64,000 bases of DNA, from contig LR746274.1 in NCBI GenBank assembly GCA_902729315.2, positions 186,001-250,000 of the forward strand. The letters run 5' to 3'. The notes below the pieces were generated by a model. That model had not been told where the DNA came from. It ran no database searches and worked only from the letters and a program-made list of their open reading frames with translations. A program made the translations under genes and the position numbers. Each line of letters starts with the position of its first letter. Within the stretch, counting starts at the first letter, position 1. The DNA is from Spirodela intermedia (Eukaryota; Streptophyta; Magnoliopsida; Alismatales; Araceae). This document shows positions 57,804-64,000 of the stretch, in pieces.

Positions 57804-58850
57804 ATAGGCTTGACCAACTTTATCCTAGGTTTGACATTAAACATTAAAAGCTTAAAATCAAGAGACAACATAACTACCATATAAAATAATCAATATTTTG
57901 TCTTCTTAAGGGATGATGTTGAGTTAATGAGCTATCATTAAGAGAACCATCAAAAGAGGAAGAGTGATATGATCTTTGATGGGTGATGAAGTACCAAGGG
58001 TGATTCAATGGTCATTTTGAGTGGTAGTGATCATTTAGGGGTATGACTAGAGATTGAGATTATCTTGTCCACGAGTTGCAATCTATGGTGGAGAGGATCT
58101 ATGAGATCAGATCACAACATTTTTCTCTACATTTGAATCTCTTAGGTATTGAATTGGATGATGACAATTGGTATTTTAATGCCATTTGTTGAGTTGGTTG
58201 ATGGGAGGTTCTACTTCAAGTTAAAAGATAGATTTGAGTTCTACGCTCCTACTTTTAATGACAAAGATTTCTCTTGGTATTAGCTTCACTTTTTTATTTT
58301 TTAAAAAGAAATAAATATTTAAATACTCATGGATCAGATGAAAATATTAAGAATGGAAATGGCATGACGAGGAAATGTGGTTGGGTCATAATGGGATAAA
58401 CTTCTGAAGGCAAAATTAAGTGAATGTATGATTTGGGAAAACAATGTTGTATGCCTTGCAACATGGAGAAAATTATAAGAGAAATGGGTTGAAATGAAGG
58501 AGCTAATTTGATGAAATATTAATAGGGATAACTCTAATATTTGGTTGGATAATTAAATAGGAAAATAAGCATTAGAGTTATACCAAATTAATGCTAATAA
58601 ACCTAACCTCATAATCCATCAATTATTGGTTAGAAATTAGAGACAAATTCTTAGGAAGGTAGGGGTACCTAGAACAACAATCCTAGATCCATTAACTCTT
58701 ACCCTAGATCAGCATAATAGATGTATTTGACTTGAACATCTCATAGTGAGTTTACGACTACTTCAACTTGGGATAAAGTTAGACCTAAAAAGGAGGTGAA
58801 ATTCTAAGAGAGTGATATGGCAAAAAGTATACCCCACAAAAATCACCTTC
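57804..58850. other. AT-rich stretch between two retrotransposons
   Basis: No open frame of note and no recognisable domain. It could be old transposon debris or the outer part of the gypsy 5' LTR, whose left end I cannot place. Confidence 0.4.
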
Positions 58851-59598
58851 CTCTTTTAGAGATTATGTCAAAACAAAGTACCACTAGACAACAACATTAA
58901 GAGGCAAGTGTCATGGAGGAAGTAGCAGTGTAGTAGACCTACAAGGGGGAACATGCACCCATGACAAGGTAGACTCATGTGGTGAAACAAGCACGTGGGG
59001 GAATGGCAGATGTTGTGACATGGCAGGCATGCATGGCATAGTAGGTGCACGTGACATAGTGAGCATGCTCTATAAAGCAAGCACAGCAGACATGTGCGTC
59101 ACGATGGGCACATGTGGCCCGACAAGCACAAGTGACATGGAGGGCGCATGCGGCACGAAGGACTTGTACGACATGACAGCAAGGCGCAGCATCATAAGAC
59201 CCAAGACAACATGGGTCCCTAGACACATGGAACCCCTACAAGAGGCGAGAAAACTAATACACCTACATGATGGTGAGAATATAGTCTTGAGAGATAGTGG
59301 ATGCCGATGGATGAGATGTCGCCCAGGCAAGTAGAACAGTTGACAGGGAGCTCGAGGTGTCCCAACGGCTAGCGAACAAGATGATTGTCATACCCCAACG
59401 GCTAACTACAACTCAAGCGTAATGACTAATCCGAAACCCCTATAATGGTTAGTCTATTTCCCTCCCCTTTTGTAATCGAAGAAGGTGGAGAGTAGATGGG
59501 AGGTGGGACTCTTTTGTGAGTTTTAATAAATATTTAGAGAGCTAATTGGAGAGCAGATCTTAGTTATCTAGTGCCACATCTTACTAAAGGTGTAATAG
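58851..59598 (+). repeat. 5' LTR of the gypsy element (left end uncertain)
   Basis: Called because a primer-binding site follows at 59599 and gag/pol lie downstream. The second half has an LTR-like end with AATAAATATTTAGAGAGC (polyadenylation-like) at about 59525. The first half holds short GCATG/CACGTG-type imperfect repeats (58930-59210). The 3' LTR lies outside the window, so the boundary cannot be checked here. Confidence 0.5.
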
Positions 59599-59611
59599 TG
59601 GTATTAGAGCC
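59599..59611 (+). other. Primer-binding site of the gypsy element
   Basis: TGGTATTAGAGCC differs by one base from the initiator-methionine site TGGTATCAGAGCC. Confidence 0.85.
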
Positions 59612-62600
59612 ATAAGAGAAAGGGGACAAAGGTAATGTATTATGTGGCTGGAGTATGAATTGTAGTCCACACGAGCACCCTTCTAAGTAGTTGAAAAGAT
59701 GCTCAAAGAAAATATGTCCAAACTCCACAAAATGATGACCTAGTAGAAAAAGTGTTCAAATAAAAGGTAAGAATAATTGAAGGAGCATGCCCAATCGACA
59801 AACATAAAGGTAGAGGAGCTTCAAAGAGAATCTACAAGCAATACTAGTGGAGAGTCTTAAAGAGGAACCTCCCCCAACAGAGGAACACTTTAGAGCCTTC
59901 AACGAGTGACTCCACCAATAAGGGATCAACCCTTAGATGGAGGGTCAGAAGCGAACTGACCTTCCCCCACCCAAGCCATTCTTGGGTTAGAGGGATATGA
60001 CCAAGGTGGATGCCTTCATGTGGGAGGTAGAGAATTACCTTAGGGACCATGACTACATCGACACATAATGCGTTGGGATCACCACATGATTCTTCAAAAA
60101 CTCAGCAGCCTTATGGTGGAGGATGAAGGAAGAGGATGTGTCAGAGACATGCGATGACTTCAAAACCTCAATTAAGTAATATTTAGACCTTCGACTGAAT
60201 TGTTTGAAGTGGTGTCTAAGTTGATAATGTGGCTCCACATGAGAATATGTGCAAAGATTCTTGACATTGATGCTCGACATCCCAATGATGTTTGAAGAAC
60301 TTAGAATATATTTTTTTCTAATTGAGCCACAACTGTGGACAAGAAGAGAATGCTTTAGGTACCATGCTATCACCCTAGATGAAACATGTAGGATTGTCTA
60401 AAGGCTTGAGTACTATCAATACAATCAACTCATCTCAGAAACTGCACCAAGGGGTTGCAGGGGATGACATGGCTAGGGAAATGGGTAGTAAGGATAGGGA
60501 GGAGGATGCATAGGCCTCACGACTTAGATACTATCCAACCCAACTCCGTTCAAGGACATTAAGACAATGTATGGAATGGGCTGCTTCAATTGTGAGGGAC
60601 CACATAAGAAGTATGACTGTCCAAACTTCAACAAGAAGTCACAGTTGAACACCATCTAACTAAATAATAACGAGAAAGAAGACATCAAATCTTTTAAAAT
60701 CATCAACTGTTTGCAACTAACACAAAGACAATTAGCAAAAAGACTGACATATGTCAAGACCCAAGTTGATGAAGAAACAATTACAAGAATGGTAGATTGT
60801 GGTGCAATAGGTAACTTTATTTTCCTAGAAGAAGCTCAGAGAGTTAACCTCAGGGTGGAACTCACAATGACGAGATTACAAGGGTGATGTCTCTTACCTC
60901 CTTTAATATATTACTAGGCATAAACTTCCTAACAAAGGTGGCTGAGAGAGTCTTTTCCAATAGAGTGGCAATCTAAGGGGGTAGAAGACCACACTTTGTC
61001 CTGACCATTAAGGTAAATCTTACAAAACACGATCACAGGACAAGGTGATATCAGCACAACAAGTACAAAAAGGACTAAAGAAAGGAGAGGAGACCTTCAT
61101 GTTGGTCGTCCAGACCAGCCCATGAGTGGAGCAAACCAAAATCCTAATCAAAATTTAGTAACTATTGATACAGTTTGCTAATTTACTATCAGAGAAGTTA
61201 CCGGCCAAATTACCTCCAAGAAGAGGGGTAAATGATGCCATAGAGTTAGTCTTAGGAGCCAACCCCTAGTGCGGGCACCATACAAGATGCCGCCACATCA
61301 TCTCATAGAATTGCACACACATATTCAAGGCTTATTGAAAGCAAGACACCTACAACTGTCTAAGTCACCATTTGGTGCACTGATGTTATTTTAGAAGAAG
61401 TATATAAGTCTCAAGCTGTGTATGGACTACAGAGTTTTGAATAAGTTTACTATCTGCAATAGGTATCTAGTCTTAAAAGTCAAAGACCTATTCAACTGAC
61501 TAGTATGTTAAAGATATTTTTGAAGTTGAACTTGAAGAACGGATATCGTCAAGTGCAGATCTTGGTAAGTGACGAACCCAAAACAACATGTGTAACATCG
61601 TATGGGTCATTTGAGTTCACAATAATATCCTTTGAGCTCACCAATGCCCCGATTACTTTTTACACCCTAATAAACTTTATCTTTCAGTTATATTTGGATG
61701 TCTTTGTAGTAGTCTACTAAACAACTTATTGATCTACAGTCACAATATATAGGACCATCTCAATCACTTTCGCCCAATATTAGCATTCATTCAAAAGAAT
61801 AGCTTATACTTAAACCCCTTCAAATACAATTTTGTCAAAAAAGAAGTGGACTCTTTGAAGTAGATCATTGGCGAGGAAAAAGTATATATAGACAAAGTGA
61901 AAGTCAAAGCCATCAAAGAATGGATAGTACCACAAAGTGTTAAAGACCTATAGTCATTCTTGGGGCTGACTAATTATTATAGAATATTTATAAAAGGGTT
62001 TTCCTCAATTGTGACCCCTCTCACCAATCTTTTGAGGAAAGATGAGTGTTGGCAATAGATGTTACGTTGATGTGTGAAGAAGTTTTTAGCAAAACTCAAG
62101 GAGGTAATTTCATCAAAATATCTCATTCGACAGCCAGATTTTGATAAACCATTCGTCTTACACATAGATACTAACAGTGAGGCAATGGGGGGAATGCTCA
62201 ACTAAGAAGGGCATTCGGTGACTTTTGAAAGTCGGAAGCTAAATAGTGCCAAATAAAACTATTTCATCCACGAAAGAGAGATGACAATAATTATTCACTA
62301 CTTAAAGATATGGTGGCATTACCTGCTTCATAGTCAGTTCACCATATTCATTGACAATGTGACAAATACTTATTTTTCATCATAACTAAGACTCATGAAT
62401 AAGTAAGTGAGATATCAACAATTTATGATGGAATACAATTGTGATATTCATCATAAACTAAGGGCACAAAATGTCGTTGCATACACCCTCAACTGCGGGG
62501 CGACAACAACAAAGATCAATGTGGTCAACATAATAGAACTAATTATGGACTCCTATGCTTAGAAGATGTTGGCCCGCATTCAGATTAGCACAACACGATA

Positions 62601-63655
62601 GTATTGGTTCAAAGATGGACTACTATTCGCAAAGGGATGCCGAATATACATCTCAACAACTAAGGACCTTTGGTGAAAATTAACTATGGAAGTACACAAC
62701 ACTTGGTGGTCGGGTGACTTGAGTCAATAATGTACCTTGACCTTGTTGAGTAGGGACTACTTCTAGCCAAGAATAGAGAAAGATATAGATGCCTATGTCG
62801 AGTCATGTATGATCTGCTAGTAAGAAAAGATAGAACGTCGCACTTGGCAAGATTATTACAATCACTGTCCATTCTGGAGGTACCATGGCACACTATTACC
62901 TTTGACTTCATTACTAACTTTTTGAAGAATGGGGAGGCCGATACCATACTCATGATCATTGATAAACTCACGAAGTATTAGATATTTGAGATTAGTAACT
63001 AGTATTGCTCAGTAGAAAAGGTGACACAATTGATATTCAAGCATGTGGTTAAGCATTAGAGGCTACGCCAAAGGATCATATTTGATAGAGATGCACGTTT
63101 CACTGAGAGATTATGAAAAATGTTGTTCACTAAATTAGGGACACAATTGTATTTCTCTACTGCATATCATCCACATATAGATGGCTAGATAGAATGTCTC
63201 AATAGTATGTTGGAAGAATATCTTAAACATTATGTCTCGGCCAAGCAAGACAATTAGGCAGAACTACTAGATTCAACACAATTGACATACAAACTCCAAC
63301 GATGTAGTGTTATGGGTTACTCTCCCTTCGAACTAGCCACATGCTGTCAACCATTGATGTCCCTCCAACTACTAGATGGCCCCAAGAGGTGTCATGTAGC
63401 CACTAGACTAGTGATGGAGCACATAGACATACTAGAGATAATGAAGGACAATCTCTAGTAAATAGTGAATAAAATGAAAAAATACACAAACAAACATTGA
63501 TATGAAGTCGAGTTTTAGTCAGGTGATAACTTAGGATGAACCCCAAAATTCACCGATGCATGAGAGACACTATTAAGAGCCGAAGTTTACTTCCACAGTT
63601 TGAAGGCCCCTTCACTATCTTGGACTGAATCGACTTAGTGGCATATATAATATAG

Positions 63656-63925
63656 TTGCCCTTGAGGTTGTCCATTCACTCGGTTTTCCACGTATCGTTA
63701 TTGAAGCGGTACAAGTTTGACCAGAAGAACTTAAAAAGGAATAGAGTCATGCAACAACCTCCATTAGTTAAAACAACATTCTCAAGAAAAATCAGTTATA
63801 TCCTGACCCACAAGTTCACTAATAGAGGTGGCCACCACAGTGTGCACAAGCACACTGACTTTCTCATACGATGGGAAGGGGACTCACATGAAGCGACAAT
63901 GTGGCACCACAAGAAGGACCTATGA
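63656..63925 (+). pseudogene. Integrase C-terminus and chromodomain of the gypsy element
   Basis: The longest intact piece near the 3' end. RLSIHSVFHVSLLKRYKFD is the usual end of the integrase tail, and ISYILTHKF ... DFLIRWEGDSHEATMW is the chromodomain, with aromatic residues in the cage-like positions partly kept. In functional elements this domain steers integration to chromatin marks. Confidence 0.8.
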
Positions 63926-63987
63926 TAGTTTGAGGAACAACTTGTTAAGTACCTCGCAACTCACCCGATAAGAATATCATATTCTTC

Positions 63988-64000
63988 AAGGGGGGGAGAA
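63988..64000 (+). other. Polypurine tract of the gypsy element
   Basis: AAGGGGGGGAGAA at the very end of the window. The 3' LTR should begin within a few bases past position 64000. Confidence 0.85.

Larger units (their letters stand above)
59599..64000 (+). mobile_element. Degenerate Ty3/gypsy chromovirus, internal region (3' LTR off the window)
   Basis: Order on the plus strand: PBS; gag with a zinc knuckle CFNCEGPHKKYDC (60582-60620); protease-like MVDCGAIGNFIF near 60790 with DCG where DSG/DTG is usual; reverse transcriptase from about 61280 (KARHLQLSKSPFGA, LCMDYRVLNKF, and a clean stretch 61505-61720); RNase H; integrase (FDFITNFLKNGEADTILMII near 62896, FDRDARFTERL near 63081, AYHPHIDG near 63163); C-terminal chromodomain-like end with TDFLIRWEGDSHEATMWHHK (63656-63925); and the polypurine tract. 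The chromodomain puts it among chromoviruses. The reverse transcriptase catalytic YLDD is destroyed by a stop and many other stops occur; the element is dead. Confidence 0.9.

Noticed and set aside
58868-59330. Cys/His-rich minus-strand frames that look like zinc fingers
   Set aside because: The C and H residues come from repeated GCATG/CATGGC DNA words; spacing does not fit any zinc-finger class.
1-64000. CRISPR array, prokaryotic operon, phage or integron
   Set aside because: Spliced plant genes throughout; repeats found are microsatellites, tandem duplications and LTRs, with no repeat-spacer pattern.

Overview
The window is nuclear DNA of a flowering plant. Genes have GT-AG introns, plant-specific families are present (SPINDLY, VAMP714, OVATE, TBL, NGATHA-like B3, HVA22), leaders carry many (CT)n/(GA)n runs, and the exons of several genes are strongly GC-rich. 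That base composition and the intronless GC-rich genes fit a monocot better than most eudicots, but the species cannot be fixed from the sequence alone. All gene names come from remembered family sequences read against the translation; no database search was run.

Region 1 (about 1-53.5 kb) is gene-dense and moderately to highly GC-rich. In order: 5' part of SPY (minus, cut by the left edge), VAMP714 (plus), tRNA-Pro(AGG), SWC2/YL1 (plus), an F-box gene (minus), a trichome-birefringence-like acetyltransferase (plus), a CAT6/7 amino-acid transporter (plus), a small conserved plant gene (plus), an NGATHA-like B3 repressor (minus), ribosomal protein eS17 (plus), a TLD-domain gene (minus), a small signal-anchor/coiled-coil gene (plus), a CAF1 deadenylase (plus), an OVATE protein (plus), tRNA-Ser(CGA) (minus), an HVA22-like gene (plus), a plastid FAM210/DUF1279 gene (plus) and a nepenthesin-type aspartyl protease (plus). 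For the eight multi-exon genes that lie whole in the window I rebuilt exon chains that close in frame. The genes are unrelated housekeeping and regulatory functions, each with its own promoter; there is no operon-like logic. SPY/VAMP714, F-box/TBL, B3/eS17 and TLD/small gene are head-to-head pairs; SWC2 and the F-box gene converge 207 bp apart.

Region 2 (about 53.5-64 kb) is AT-rich and made of dead retrotransposons: a minus-strand Ty1/copia element with both LTRs, primer-binding site and polypurine tract (53546-57803), then a plus-strand Ty3/gypsy chromovirus running from a 5' LTR near 59 kb to its polypurine tract at the last bases of the window. A (CCCTAA)n interstitial telomeric block and a long (CT)n run lie just before the switch.

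The most unusual signals are in gene structure. Intron 8 of SWC2 holds three tandem copies of its own 3' splice site, the first coding exon of the TLD gene is duplicated in tandem with both copies intact, and three genes appear to need GC-AG introns. Local duplications with 75-205 bp units recur across the window.
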